Source: Anagrus nilaparvatae (lineage: Eukaryota; Arthropoda; Insecta; Hymenoptera; Mymaridae). Taken from it: DNA of 64,000 nt. Where the stretch lies: positions 22,338,001-22,402,000 of the forward strand of contig JAKSXM010000137.1 of assembly GCA_022575985.1 (NCBI GenBank). Direction: 5' to 3'. This document shows, in pieces, positions 46,901 through 59,792 of the stretch. The first letter of the stretch is position 1, and each line of letters starts with the position of its first letter. The translations under genes were made by a program, and so were the position numbers. The notes below the pieces were generated by a model. It was not told the origin of the DNA, did no database searches, and saw only the letters and a program-made list of their open reading frames with translations.

Positions 46901-49900
46901 GCTGAATATGAATATAATATCCACTTATATCAAAAGTGTCTAAAATTGAACCTCAATAGGCGAATTTCTAGCGATTCTTGTTTATTTATTAATAAAAAAT
47001 TTTTTTTCAACTTTAGAATCTTTTACTGTAGTATTTTCAAGTAATATGTAGCGGAATTGCAATTGATTTTTAAAATCTTATTAGTCAAGATTACTTAGCA
47101 ATCAGGATTAAAATAAAATCAGATAAATATTTCGACTTTTATACCCCAAGAGACTCTATAATAACGAATGATTTACGAAGGTTAAATGCGTTTTATATGT
47201 CGTATTTCAAAAGAAAATTATATTTTGCAAACAAAAATTACATAATCTACTCGACTATTAGTTTGTGAATGGGTGGTAAATTTAAATATTACTTTTGGGC
47301 ATCTTTTATCAGATTTCTAGAACCTGAACTATAACCCTAAAATGGAATATTATGGGAAAATTTTATAAAAAATAGAAAAAAAAAAACAAGTGAATTTAGC
47401 CTTTAAAATTGTATCAATACTTATTATGTGCATTTTTTAAATTCCTCCTGAATAAAAGATAAAATTTTCAATATAACAGTACGAACTTCACATACTTATT
47501 AGTATTATGTAAAGAAATTTTATTTTTAAACTTCACTATAATTAAATTTTTATTATTATTTTATTATCTTTTCTAACAAATTATAAATTTTCTTACTTCA
47601 GCTTAATGCAAAATATTTTACAAGTCGAAGGTACTATAAAATTCTTTTGTAAAAGAATCCATACAAAATCATAAAAGTAGATCATAAGAGCATTAAATTT
47701 AAAAATCAAAGTTATTTCTCAGTTATTGTACTTGATAGCTGCATTTATTTAAAATTCTTAGTTACATTTGACAATTTACAATTATTCTAGAGACTTTTTT
47801 AAAGATATTACAAATTTAATTAAAATCCCCAAAATCAGTTACATTTTCAACCCAAGACACATAAATTATGTAAACTAAAAAAAGTACAATAAGAAAGGAT
47901 GAACATCATGTTGCATATTATGTATTTAGTATTATAAAATAAAATTCTTACGTAAACATGCGAGCTTCATTGTTTATAAATGGTATTTTACAATAAACTA
48001 AAAAGTGATTGATAATTTAACAACATTTATAGTTACATTCTCTCCTACAAAACTTTCGTTTGTGTATTCTCTAGAACTGATATTATAAAAAAAAATAACA
48101 GATTCAATATTATAAGGTCAAATGCATGTACATTCCTTTCAAATATAAATTTTAAATTTAATATCAAAAAGTTATGAAATTATATATATTTGTTATGGGT
48201 ACCCTTTGTTATTAAGTTCAATTTAATACTTTTGTAACATTAAAAAATACAAAGTTTTTTTTTTTTAGTAACAAGATTTGATTATTTTTTTGCAATAAAT
48301 TAACATGTAAAAAAAATAATTTTAAAACACGATTTTAATTTTTTAAGTTGTAAATGTCTTGATCATACTGTGCACTGCATGATTTTTTTATTTAAATATA
48401 AAAAGGATATTAAAAAAAAGTACCCTAAAGGTTATTTTAATAATATAAGATAAAATTTTATTTTTGGATTAAAATTGAAGTGAATGTTCATTACCATATT
48501 GTAATTTATGTTATTAATTTTATTTATAAATTTTGTATTTTTATTTTTTTTAATTAAACTTTCAATGTTTTTATATAAGGAGCATTTCATAACGAAATTC
48601 ATTTGTTTTAATGCTTAAAATTTTGATTATTATCTAATGAAAAATATTTTTAACTGGTTTGTGTTTTCACACAACCAGCAATCATGGAACATGTTCCCTT
48701 ATAACAGTTTTAAAGTTTACTCCCTAATTATTATATGTCCTAAAACTGAAATTACAATGAATCCCGAAATATAAATTATCCTAAGTCCATAAAACTAAAG
48801 TACTCTAAGTTTTTGTTTTTATTAGGCCCTGACTCTCACTTTAAATTATTCTAAGTCCCTAAATTGAAAATATTTTAAGTCCATTTAATCTCTACCCCTA
48901 AAAATTTCACTTAATAACCCCCCACCCCTGTTAAAATTTATGGATAAAGTTTCCCTCTAAGTATTAATAGTATAAATTCTATATATGTATACGCCAAAAA
49001 AATTATGGAAAAAGAGCAGATTTTCAGCTGGTAGAAATACAGGACCCTTGCAAATAATGATTAACGATTGTTTTTATACGGAAAAAAATTCCGCTTGCAG
49101 TAGAAAAATGGATGGTTTTTTTTTGCTAAATTTTTTTACCAATTAAATAAAAGCTTGCGAGGATTTTTTTAAGGCTTCAAATCATTTCTAATCACAAAAT
49201 AGATTAAACCCGCTTGCAAAAAATTTCTACCAAAAAGTATCTCCTTTATTTCCCGTGTATTTCAAAGAGGGTCAGATCCATAAAGCACCTCTAGAAAGGG
49301 GAGGGAAGCAAATTCCCAAAAAAAACGCCTAAAATCCATAAAATTTCCAAAAAAAATTTTCAAAATAAATACAATAATTATGCTCTGGAGGTGGCGATGG
49401 CCCCCCCCCCCCTCCACTAAATCCACCACTGATTCCAAATGACCTATAAAAACAGCACTCTAGACGTTTTGGAAATCGCAAAGTCAATTAAAATTTTCGC
49501 TAAAATTAAAGTTTGCCATTATTTTTAATTACTGTAGGAAACTACCGTTGCCCATTATATTATAAGATATTCTGAGATTAAATGATTAATTTGACACGAA
49601 ATGTTTCATATATTATAAAAAAAATTATAAATTTGAAATATAATTATAACATTATAATCTGACATAATGAATAATAAATTTACACTTTTATATCCCATAA
49701 AATAAATTTGCGTAAATAATTAAATTTTTATAAAAAATTATATAATTTTTAAAAATGATTAAATACTTTTAAATACCCATAAATATACTGTTACTTTAAC
49801 GATTTTTGAAATTATATTGACTAGAAAAAAAATCAGGAAAATAAATTTTTGCATAAATATTAGTAAAATAAATTCAGCTAACACAAATTTCAGAATGCCT

Positions 49901-51825
49901 AAAGTTATATTTTAAAAAATTATTTCAGCAACAATATTTTTTACGAAAAAAAATTTTTATATTTTTGAATCTTTTTACTAGTGTAAGACTAACATCATTT
50001 TGTAGAAAGTATATATTTGAAATTCTAATTTCATTAATAATCATTTTTGGAAAAACGTGATGCTGGTTTAAGAGCGTTTATATATTATATAAAGACAACT
50101 AGAGATAATTTTCTTTCACTAAATACTTGAGAAAAATATTCATCCTAATTTAAAGTCTCCTGAATTGGAAAAATTATTTCGAAAGTCTTTTGCCCCGTAG
50201 CAAGTAAATTTAATCAACAGTTACTTTTCTCTTTTAAATATTAATTAATGAAAAATTCCTAATTTATTTTTTAATAAAATCGTAGTGGATTCTTTGCAAA
50301 AAAAGTCTAAGAACTTCGGTTACCTTTTGAGTTAAAAAATAGCGTATTTATTGATATTTAATTTGCAGTAATTTAGTATAAAATAATTGGGTTATTAAGG
50401 CAATAAATATAACATTTATCGCTTTTAGCCTTTATCATGCGTTGTCTTATCACTATAGCTTTCGCAAAAGATAAAGTATTATCAAAAGGGAAAAACGTAA
50501 TAAGTTTATGAAAAGTCGTTCAAATTTTAATTCCGCTTTTAAAAAGTATGTTATGTGCACTTTTTTTAAAGTCAAGGATCCACAGTTAAATAACCCAAAA
50601 AAGTTAGAATATTAATTAATAATTCTTGTTCAGGATTTAAACCCCTGTAATAATTAGAAAAATACATGATAAGCAGAGTGAAATATATGTCACTGCCTTA
50701 TAATTTTTCCAGTTTCCTTTTTGTGCCTGAATAATATAATAAAATGAATCAACCATGCAATTTCTAGTTTAAAATTTGACTTTACTTTTATCTTTCAAAG
50801 CTCTTTACAACTTTCAGAAATTTCGCACTAGTAGTATAAATCAATAAAATAAAAATAAAATGAGATATTCGATAAAATTTATGATAGAACAAAAATAAAA
50901 CTGTACGTAAATAAATAAAAAACTGGTTTTAATAATAAAGAATTATATTTTTTATTTGTTATCAGGAGCTCTTAGTCGAAGAAATCACGAGTATTATCAG
51001 ACAGGAAGCAATCCCGTTATCTTTTGATGGAGATGTACGCTTTTTAAATTTTTCAGCATTTGGCAGACAAGCTCCGGCTTACGTATCTTTAATAAGAGAT
51101 CCATTAGATCCAAAAACATTAGATAGGTAAATATTTAATCATTTTTCTTATATTTTATAAGAATTCTAGATATTTAATTCAAATTTATGCATTTTTATTA
51201 AAAAGGCACACCGCTATGAATAATATTATTTTATTATAATTCTCGCCCACGATGAAATGTTTTATCTGGTATTAAGAAATTTTTGTTTTAAATACATTAT
51301 TTATTTTGTATTATTTAGATTCAAAAGGGGCGATTCTTCTACTATTTATAGAGGTTCGGTATCGTATTTCTGTGGGCATGATCCTAGGTGTTCGTAAGTA
51401 TTTCAAAATATTTAATTTTATGGTGCAATTTTAATAGATTTATAATTTTTTGAAATTTTAGGATAAGAAATAACAAATGGGCACTTGAACAAGCCAAAGC
51501 TACTGTAAATAGATGGTATCGTGTTGTTGGTGTTTTAGACAATATTAGTGAAACTATCAAAGTTTTAGAAATAAAGTTTCCTTATTTTTTTGAAGGGGCA
51601 ACTGAAATTTATGAGAAAATTCGTAAGTAATTTATCTTTTTTTAATATTCTAAAAAATATAATAAATAATTGTTTTTAGGACCTAAAAAAAGGAATATTT
51701 ACAACAATACATCAATTTTAAAACCTTCGTCGAGAAAACGCTTAAAATTATTATTAAAAACTGAATTTGAATTTTATGATTGGATTAAAAATCGACTTTT
51801 GAAAATGTATAAATATAACATTTAG
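40919..51825 (+). CDS. uronyl 2-O-sulfotransferase / Pipe-like protein, probably catalytically degenerate
   Basis: Six exons: 40919-41119, 45546-45758, 50966-51126, 51319-51393, 51462-51622 and 51680-51825, with GT-AG junctions and consistent phases, giving 318 residues. A short basic N-terminus and one membrane segment (about 8-27) indicate a type II Golgi protein. Family landmarks: FLNFSAFG (164-171), IRDP (181-184), YFCGHDPRC (208-216), VVGVLD (238-243), and a C-terminal EFEFYDWI helix. Known family members have a lysine in the PAPS loop (RVGKCGS-type); here it is RVAGAGAE (98-105). The expected catalytic histidine aligns with Asp161 (DGDVRF). The usual loop of about 60-65 residues between IRDP and YFCG is only about 23. 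The introns hold no candidate missing exon. Splicing and frame are intact, so it is probably an expressed pseudoenzyme or a strongly diverged paralogue, not a dead copy. Confidence 0.78.
42476..42992. mobile_element. CTCCAGTC-family fold-back element, copy 5
   Basis: Degenerate ends, ACTCTAGTCAAAATACGGG and TATTTTGACTAGGGT, with a G-run just inside the left end. Right-oriented modules carry GCTATCC at 42766 and GCGACCC at 42915. It sits in intron 1 of the sulfotransferase-like gene. Confidence 0.78.
44056..44462. mobile_element. CACTGTAAAAAGTAAC palindromic element, copy 3
   Basis: The ends are CACTGTAAAAAGTAACTTTA and AAGTTACTTTTTACAGTG, with TA on both sides (44054-44055, 44463-44464). The whole 407 bp is a palindrome of TCGAAAA and GTAAATTTA words, as in the other copies. 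It lies in intron 1 of the sulfotransferase-like gene. Confidence 0.87.
46135..46740. mobile_element. divergent reverse-oriented copy of the 27.9 kb element
   Basis: Read on the minus strand, the segment has the same order as the 1 kb element at 27916-28918: 'gaggaac..tagtgcca' near one end, then repeated 'gacgtagtacctaa' and 'atctgatac' blocks. The termini have eroded beyond recognition. Confidence 0.6.
48745..48930. repeat. 'aagtccctaa' minisatellite, copy at 48.8 kb
   Basis: Degenerate tandem units of the ATTCTAAGTCCCTAAAT type end in CCCCCCACCCC, matching the copies near 26.4 and 31.9 kb. It lies in intron 2 of the sulfotransferase-like gene. Confidence 0.6.
49270..49431. mobile_element. 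C-run-bearing MITE fragment
   Basis: The right end ATCCACCACTG, preceded by a 12-base C-run and GGTGGCGATGG, resembles the family with CAGTGGCGGA termini. The left end (about 49270) is poorly defined. Confidence 0.4.
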
Positions 51826-52327
51826 ATGGTAAATTAGAAATCTTTTTTACCATTAAATGCTAGACATTTTCATAAAATAGTAAACTGCCTTACCAACTTT
51901 CCATAAAACAATTTTAGAAGGCGGTAGAATCAAATTTTTTTATCAAAAGTATTTTTTAATTTTTTTATGTATAATTTCATACTTGTAAATAATTTTAAAA
52001 AATTAATTTTTAAGTTTATAATTAACATTAATGATTAAATTTGTTTATAGCATTAAAATATTATAGAAATGTGTAAACTTATATTATTTTAGAATTAATT
52101 TTTAGACTAAGATATTTATAACAAAATTTTGAATTGATAATTTGTAAATTTGTAAATATTTAATTTTAAAAAATAAGTTACCATTATTCTTAGATACCAC
52201 CTATAATTTTTTTTAAATATATCTTAAATGGGATTAATTTAACTTTTTCATGAATTATAATTGTGATTTGTTTTAATCAGAATTCAAAATTTATATGAAA
52301 CTTTAGACAAAAGATTATTAAAAATTG

Positions 52328-52375
52328 AATAAATAAAAATACTTTTTGTTAAACGTTATATCAGTTTTGTTTATT
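52328..52375. terminator. facing polyadenylation signals of two convergent genes
   Basis: Overlapping AATAAA hexamers on the plus strand at 52328-52337 suit the sulfotransferase-like gene, 503 bp after its stop. TTTATT at 52370-52375 is an AATAAA on the minus strand, about 216 bp past the OLA1 stop. If both are used, the two 3' ends meet or overlap here. Confidence 0.45.
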
Positions 52376-52590
52376 TACACAATGAAAAATCAAAAGAACA
52401 AACAAAATATTGTTAGAACAGTATCTATTTAAGTAATATTATAAAAAACTTTTAAGGCAGTTATAAATAGAAAATTTGTAGAAAAATTCAATGATTTAAA
52501 GTCATTTATGATATATTTTATATATTTAAAAAAGTTCTGTCTTTTTGTTGTTCATTTGAAGTATATACCAATGATAATTTAGTTAATTTA

Positions 52591-55500
52591 TCATTTTTTC
52601 TTTGCATCTTTAAGACCTGCACCAGCGTTAAATTTGAAAAATATTATGTCACCATCTTCTACTACGTAATTCCTTCCTTGTTGTCTATATTTTCCAGCAG
52701 CCTGAAACAAATTTTTTACTTAATAATAGTTAATTACTTAATTACTCTAAAAAATGAAAGAAAAGTCTTTTTTTGTGGTTTTTAACGATGGGATAGCTTC
52801 AATTTTAATTACAACCTGCTTTTTAAGAATTTTTCTCATAAAATTTAAAGTTCAAGCATTAAACCAGGGTATATTATTTATTTTAAAAACGTTTTTTTAA
52901 CTTTAGTTACCCCATGAAATTAGGTGCTATTAACAAAACAAATTATATTCCCGGAATTTCATCAAAGTTATAGTTCTCCCACAAAATACCTTGGGGTCTT
53001 GTGGAACAAATTTTAGGTCCTTAAGAATCAAAGTAACTTTTATGTGCTCGGTGACAATTATAAAATATAAACTAATTAAATAAAATTGCAGGGACTTATT
53101 TTTTAACAAATAGCATTTAAATTAGTGTTTAATAATAATTTAGCATTTAATTTACTTTGACAGCAGATTCTGAGCCTTCATTTTTAAAGTCTTCAAATTT
53201 CATAACTTCAGCCATAATAAAACCTTTCTCAAAATCTGTATGAATTTTTCCAGCAGCCTGTGGTGCTTTAAAACCTTTCTGTAAATATAAAATTTCACAA
53301 AATTTAATAAAATTAATCTACATTAATTAATTAAATAAATTTTATCAATTACCTGAATAGTCCAAGCTTTAACTTCATCAGGTCCTGCTGTGAAGAAATA
53401 AATTAATTGCAATGCTTTGTATCCATGAACAATAATTTTATCCAGTGCACTAAAAAATATAAAAATTTCCTGGTCAATTTTAAGTATATTATCTGTCATC
53501 AATACAAAATAACTAAAGCTTATTTACAAAAGTTAATAAACGGTTTAAAAAGAACAATTTTTTTTTTTTGAACGTAATTGAGACAACGTTACGAATTTTT
53601 ACGAGCGTGAAACCAATTGTAAAAAAATCCTGTGATTTAACAATAGAGAAACTTTTCAATTTTATTTTTTATTTCTTATTATTTTCGAAGGGGACATTCT
53701 GCTGACTTAAAAAAAAAATCTTTTTTTTTCTCATGAAAAAGTTTTAAAAAAATTTTATTTGATCAATTGTAATACCATAAAAAATACTTTAATAATACTA
53801 ATAAAAAGAATTTTGGTTTTGAAAATTATTACAATTAATTTCTAGAATAACTATATAATTCAATATAAACTTAATAATTTAATGACACTAGTTTTAAAAA
53901 AAGGGTCATAAGCAAAACAAAAGTATTTGAAGCAAAATTTTGTCCTATATGAAAGCAATCAAGTGATATAATAACAGGGCACTAAAAAATACTTTTACAA
54001 TGATAGCTCTTTAAAAATGACGATTTTTTTATTTGCTTCATGGAAAACACATTAAAAATAAAAAAACGATTTATTACTAAAAAATTTTTTGAAATTATTT
54101 TGATAAATATCAGTTAGGTTAAAAGAACTGCAGTTTCCCATCAATAACTCTATTAATTTAAATTATTTGAATTCTGATAAAAATTTTGTTTAAAATCCTT
54201 AGAAATGATTTTTGTTTTAAAAATTACACACTAATGCATATAATATAAAACTCTTTTCTCTGAGAAACCAAAAAAAAGCAGAAAGTAAAAAAATAATGAA
54301 CTATTTTAAGCTAATGATCATAATATGCATAATAATATTGAATATAAACGACAGTTAAAAATTATAAGTAAAATATAAAAATTTCACACAAAAAAGTAAA
54401 AGCCAAAGTTTAACTAATTTAACTACTATAATAATAATGAAGATTTTATAGTTTTAAGTCCCAAGAAGGGTGTCTAGACAATATATAAAACTAACTATTA
54501 CTTTGTATATTATAGTATATTACCGAATATTATGCACTTTTTGCAAAAATAACTTTCTTCTCACGATATAATTTAGAAAAATTTTTTAAATATTTTACAC
54601 ACATACCTTGTTACTTTTGATTCTTCGCAATATTTTTCACGTTCTAATGGTTCCATATCTAATAATTTATTTTCAAAAATACCACTGAATGGTATTAACA
54701 ATGCACCTGGGTCATTTTTGTCTACCCATTCTTTAATCTTGATTAACCTGGTTAATTAAAATATTGTGCCATTAGTAAATTGGTGGTTTTTTGATGCAAA
54801 AATTTTCTTACCATTTATTTTTTTTACGGATGTAATCCTTTTCTGATAAATTGACTAAATATATCATAGGTTTTGATGTGAGGAATAGATACTTATTTAA
54901 TACTTCAATCTGTAAAAATTCATTGTTTTTTTAGTTTTAGTAATTTTTGAGCAGGTATCAGTTTTCAGAGCTAGGCAAATGGAACATACTCTACAGTTAT
55001 TTAAATTGTCTGAAGTTACTTGTATCAAACAACTTAAAGAATTTTCAATTTTTCGAGCCTGAAGAGTAATGATAGATTTTTAATTAAAAAATGCTATTTG
55101 TGGATTAAATTGGTATTTATTTGCGCAAAAAATTGAACATATGCATCTAACTTTTCGGAGATTTAAAATCATTTTTCGGTGTTTATAAAAGAAAAAACTT
55201 ATTGCCTGAATGGCTTTTAAAATATTTAAAACTTTGTTCTAATACCAATTTATTGATTTTTTTAGGTCCCGGGCTTTTAGGGTTAAATAAAAACGAAAAA
55301 TCGACTATTAAAGTGGCTAATACCCCATTTCAGTTAAAAAAAAATATTTTCCAACTGACCTAACTCTGATAAATTTTATTATTAAACATATTACCTCATT
55401 TACACTCCAATCTGCGAATCTTATGTGATTTTTGTCATCCACTATGACTCCTTTAACCTTTAGAAGAGTATCCTAAAAAAAAAATAATAAAAAATTTTTG

Positions 55501-58500
55501 AAAATTTCTAAATAAATGTTTATCTGCACATATGTAATTTAAAATTTAATCTATAATTTTTGATAAATATCTTATTGCCATTAAAAAGAATTATCTAAAA
55601 TTTCAGTATTATCAAAAATGACTTTTACCGAGAATCATCCTTTGAAAAAAATTATATCCAAAATAGAACGAATAAAAAAACTTAGAATGGTAGATGAAAA
55701 AAATAACTATAAAAAAGTTTTTATTGCCTCTTTGTTTTTTTAGTTTCGTAAATTACCCTACTAAAAATTTTAACGAATGCATGAGAATAATATAAAAGAG
55801 AATCGATTTGATCGAAATTTATTCTAGGAAATATATAATTCTTTTTGATTTTTTTTTTAAAGTACGAATCGTAATATAATTTTATACTTTTGGTATTTAT
55901 TTTCAAATAGTTTCAATTATTTAAAATTATTATTTCGAGGATTATTCGATAAGAAATTTTTGATGCGAACTATGTCTTATAATAATGGGGTTTGTGGCAC
56001 TAGGACAAACAATAAATAAGGATATTCAGGTAGCTTTTCAATTTGTTTAAAATATTTTCTGAGAATGGGGTCATTGTTGCCCTTAAGTTAACGCACAAAT
56101 ATTTTCTTTTGAGAATGGGGGGTGGGTGAGAATAAATAGTACATTTTGAACAAAATTTTATATTGACAAAAATAGTGAATTGAATATCTCCAAAGGTATG
56201 GTAACTGAGTCGCAAAACTATATGGCCTATGTCACCCGCAGATTTTTGTTATTTACTTTGATACCGAAATTTCTTAAATTTACAAATAATATTTTCTATA
56301 AAAAACTAGACAAATGCAGTTAATGTGCTCAAATAAAAAACCTCAAAAATGTAATTATTTGAAAAAACACAAAAATCCAACAAAAACCCCTGACGAGTAA
56401 GGAACCTATGGACCTCTTGCTCCAAAGGCTAATTAGGTTACTAGGAAAAATCATTCATTTTATGGATATTTCAGTCGAAGTGTTACAGTGGCTTCGACCT
56501 CGACTTCACCTCGGATGAAAAGTGACTCCAGAGGGTAAGGTAAAAAATGGTTCAAACAAAAAATAACAAAAGCGCATAATTATAAACTTTGTTTCTGTAT
56601 AAATATAAGAAATCAATAACTAATTACGCAAAGAAATAAAAACAAGTAAAAAAGTTATAACATATATACAAAATTTAATTATATATGCAAAGTTTTATTT
56701 TAAAACATATCCTATACTAAAATTACCAACGAAATAATAAAAATATTATTACCAAAATACTAATTATCAAAAAGCAGAAATTAATATTTAGCAAAAAACA
56801 TGCTAAAATAATAACTTATAAATATACGGACCAATTTTTTTTCTTAGAACTATAAGAACATAAAATTTTGTTTTTTTTTTTAACCCTCTTATTCCTTTGA
56901 ATACACCCTCGCAATTTAATAATTTGACTCTTATTTTAAAAAAATTTAACAGTGTAATTTTACTTTTTGCTTTATAGTATTTTTTTAATTGCTAATTACT
57001 TTGTTAAAGACTTTAGCTGTTATTATTATTTTTTACGATTTTTTTTCTTTTTTTTCGTACGAGTTAGCGATGATTAAGGTGTAACATGAAAGAGTATTTA
57101 TTTTAAATGTTCAAAAGTTTAGATATAAGTAATTTTTACTCAAGTTAATTTTTAACTGTTCAGAAGTTGTCTTAAGAATTCTAATTTTTGTTTTTCAGTA
57201 AAAAAAATGATAAAACTCACATAATCAGGCTTTAATTTCTTATCATTTCCCCTAACGACCAATTTTTCCAATTTTTCTAAATCTTTATTCAAAGTTTCAA
57301 TATCCTTTAATCGTAATTCTTCATTTATAATTTCTAAGTCTCGAACAGGATTAACATCACCTTCAATATGCGTAACGTCATCATCTTCGAATGCTCCTGT
57401 TCAAACAAAGGCAGAAAAAGAAAAAAAAAATTATTTATTGCAAACTTACCTAACAATTATTTTCTTAAAATAAAAATAAAAATTTAAGTATTAAAATATA
57501 ATATTTGTTTTCTAAGAATAACCTTCATTTTTTTTTCTTTTTTAAATTATTTCTTGGGACAATCCTGCAAGAAAACTGAGATAAATGATGCTTTATATAT
57601 TTTTGACCATTTTTTTTTTTTTTTTTGATGACTCGAGAGACATCGCGGAAATTAGTGATTACGTTTATCTTCTTTTTTTATTGTTTCTTTCAAAGAAATT
57701 TTAAGGATTAAAAGATATGATGTAAGATCTGAGATACAAAAAATTTTTCATTGTAAAATCCGTCTTATTGAAATCCAATTATTTTATATAAAAAAAACTG
57801 CAGAATTTTTCGTAAAAAAAATTTATTTTTAAAAAATTGATATTTTTTGTCATATTTTTATAAAATTTGTTTAAATATAGAAAAATCGAGTTAAAAAAAT
57901 GAGCCTCCAGGGTGTCACAGTTGGGTATATATTTTAAAACTGATGCTTCTTATATTGTAAACATAAAAATTACCTAGTTTAAAAGGAAAATATGCATCAC
58001 CTTTTATGCACAATAATTGAGAAACTAATAATCTATAAGTGGAGAAGTTTATAATATAGAAATGCAAAACATTTTTTTTATAATTCTTTAATAAAGTCCT
58101 GAAGCATATTTTCGAGACAGACGCCATGTATTAAACGCATATAAGTATGCACATAAAAAGATTTTTTAAAAAACGTTCGTTATACTATTGAATGTAGAAA
58201 ATTGATTTCTTTAAAAGATGGAAAATGTAAAGTAAAGGCGAATAATTTAAAAAATAAAGAAATTTTTGAAATAAATGAGAATTTTTTACTTACGACAAAG
58301 ATGGAAAATGCCATCACATGCACTGATATGTGATAAAAATGCATTTCCTAAGCCTTGGCCTTCTGCTGCACCCTTAACTAACCCAGCAATATCGACGACA
58401 TTAAGAAAAGCTGGTACTTTGCTGTAAAATATTTAAAAAAATTTTTTGCGCATAAAATGACATAGAGCACTTAAATAAATAAACTTTATCAGTTATCTCT

Positions 58501-59510
58501 TTCTAGTTATTAAGTAATTAGCTTTTGATCCTAAATTTACGGCAAATTAAACCGGATTTTCATTATCGAAATGCATACAAATTTATGCGAATAGGTAGAC
58601 ACGTGACTAAAACTATTACGAATAATATAAATGTAAATTATTTAAAGACACCCTTTTGGATATAATATGCTTTGAACAATATTGTCACGTGTGGCTTCCT
58701 ATCATCGTGTAGTTATATTACAATTTATTTATCCTTTGACCTATGATGAGATCAAGATTCGGAAGATAATTATTCTCAATTTTTAACCTATTTTTTTAGA
58801 AAAATATTTTTTATTACTGAGTTCTCAAATAAATACCTAATATTATGTGGAACCTAAAAATTAAATCAGTGGAGGGGTAAACTATGCACTTTATTAGAAC
58901 CCTATAAACCTAGGCTCCATTAATAATTAATAGCAAAAGGAAAAATTAAAAACTGAAATTGAATAATCTAAGAATCTCATTAAATAAATTACCAGTTTTA
59001 TTTTTGTATATATGTAAATTAAGTCAAACTGACAAAACGGTTTTTTATAAAGTATTATTGAACTAAAAAATTCGTTGATCTGCATTGCAGATCACGTATA
59101 TAAATAAATTTTGTTTCGATTTTAGATACATAAACGTGCTCGAGGCCACAAAAATTTTTTTTATATAAAATAAAACGAAGACGTATGGTAATTTTGTATT
59201 TATTCCAAGTCAATTCACTACGATCTCTATCCGCAGTAAGTTAAGTTTTATAACAATGGCGCTTATAATATTAGATACAAGGAGAAAAATTTTAAAATAA
59301 AATTTTTTTTACGCAAAGTCTTTAAATTATATTGGCATATTTAAAAAAGCCTAAAGCAATGAATTTTTCTTTTATGAATTTAATTTTTATAACTGAATAA
59401 AAGATGTTTTATAAAATTATTATTTTTTATCAAAGTAAATATTTATAACTCACCTAGCAGGTTTATGATATTCACATAAGTAATCGAATCTTGTATCTGG
59501 TACAGGTACC
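52591..59510 (-). CDS. Obg-like ATPase 1, 5' part (P-loop exon) outside or missing
   Basis: Nine exons: 59510-59454, 58421-58294, 57396-57221, 55472-55395, 54909-54812, 54747-54607, 53449-53353, 53278-53156 and 52701-52591. All are GT-AG and phase-consistent, encoding the last 335 residues of a protein usually near 396. Visible: the RVPVPD lead-in, the G3 motif DIAGLVKG, and NLSEKD, the NLSE variant that gives OLA1 its preference for ATP over GTP. A TGS-like C-terminal domain follows, containing [28 protein letters not shown] and [20 protein letters not shown]. The first 60 or so residues with the P-loop are not found between 59511 and the next gene, so they must lie beyond the window or be lost. 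The first exon here has two possible acceptors (exon start 59518 or 59510); 59510 preserves the family's SRVPVPD junction. Family role: cytosolic ATPase in translation and stress control. Confidence 0.93.
53450..54606 (-). other. OLA1 intron, 1.16 kb
   Basis: AT-rich intron between the exons ending at KVTS and starting at ALDKII. No repeat or exon recognised. Confidence 0.6.
55473..57220 (-). other. OLA1 intron, 1.75 kb
   Basis: Intron between KPDY and DTLLKV. It contains two near-direct copies of a 'tattttct..gagaatgggg' segment (56049-56071 and 56099-56120) and a GC-richer patch at about 56470-56540. No exon recognised. Confidence 0.5.
57397..58293 (-). other. OLA1 intron, 0.9 kb
   Basis: Intron splitting an arginine codon after HLC. 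AT-rich, with no other feature; an open frame at 57915-58127 has no domain. Confidence 0.55.
58422..59453 (-). other. OLA1 intron, 1.0 kb
   Basis: Intron splitting the serine codon in HKPAS. AT-rich; no repeat or exon recognised. Confidence 0.55.
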
Positions 59511-59792
59511 CTACGTAACTGATAAATATAAACATAGTTAGACAAAATTGTAAATAAAGTTATTATTTTTTGAGTACTATTTTAAGTGAGTTTTTTGGTA
59601 GAATTAATTTTTTGAGGGCTAAATTATAAAAAGTTTTTGCTTAAATTTTCAAGTGAAAATGGACTATAGAATTTTTTTACTTTTTAGTTTTTTTTCACAG
59701 TGAGTTCAAAAATAAATAATGCAAAATTTTTAATTTTGACAATTTATTAATTTATCAATTATTTACATAAAATTATATCAATATAATCATTT
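59511..59792. other. gap between AK9 stop and first visible OLA1 exon
   Basis: 282 bp of AT-rich sequence. It was read on the minus strand for the OLA1 P-loop exon and none is present. No clear polyadenylation hexamer for AK9 stands out. Confidence 0.6.

Larger units (their letters stand above)
45759..50965 (+). other. intron 2 of the sulfotransferase-like gene
   Basis: A 5.2 kb intron with donor GTGAGT and acceptor TTATCAG. It contains a divergent reverse-oriented relative of the 1 kb element (about 46135-46740), a minisatellite (48745-48930) and a C-run-bearing MITE fragment (about 49270-49431). No exon was recognised; neighbouring exon ends already join two contiguous family segments. Confidence 0.65.
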
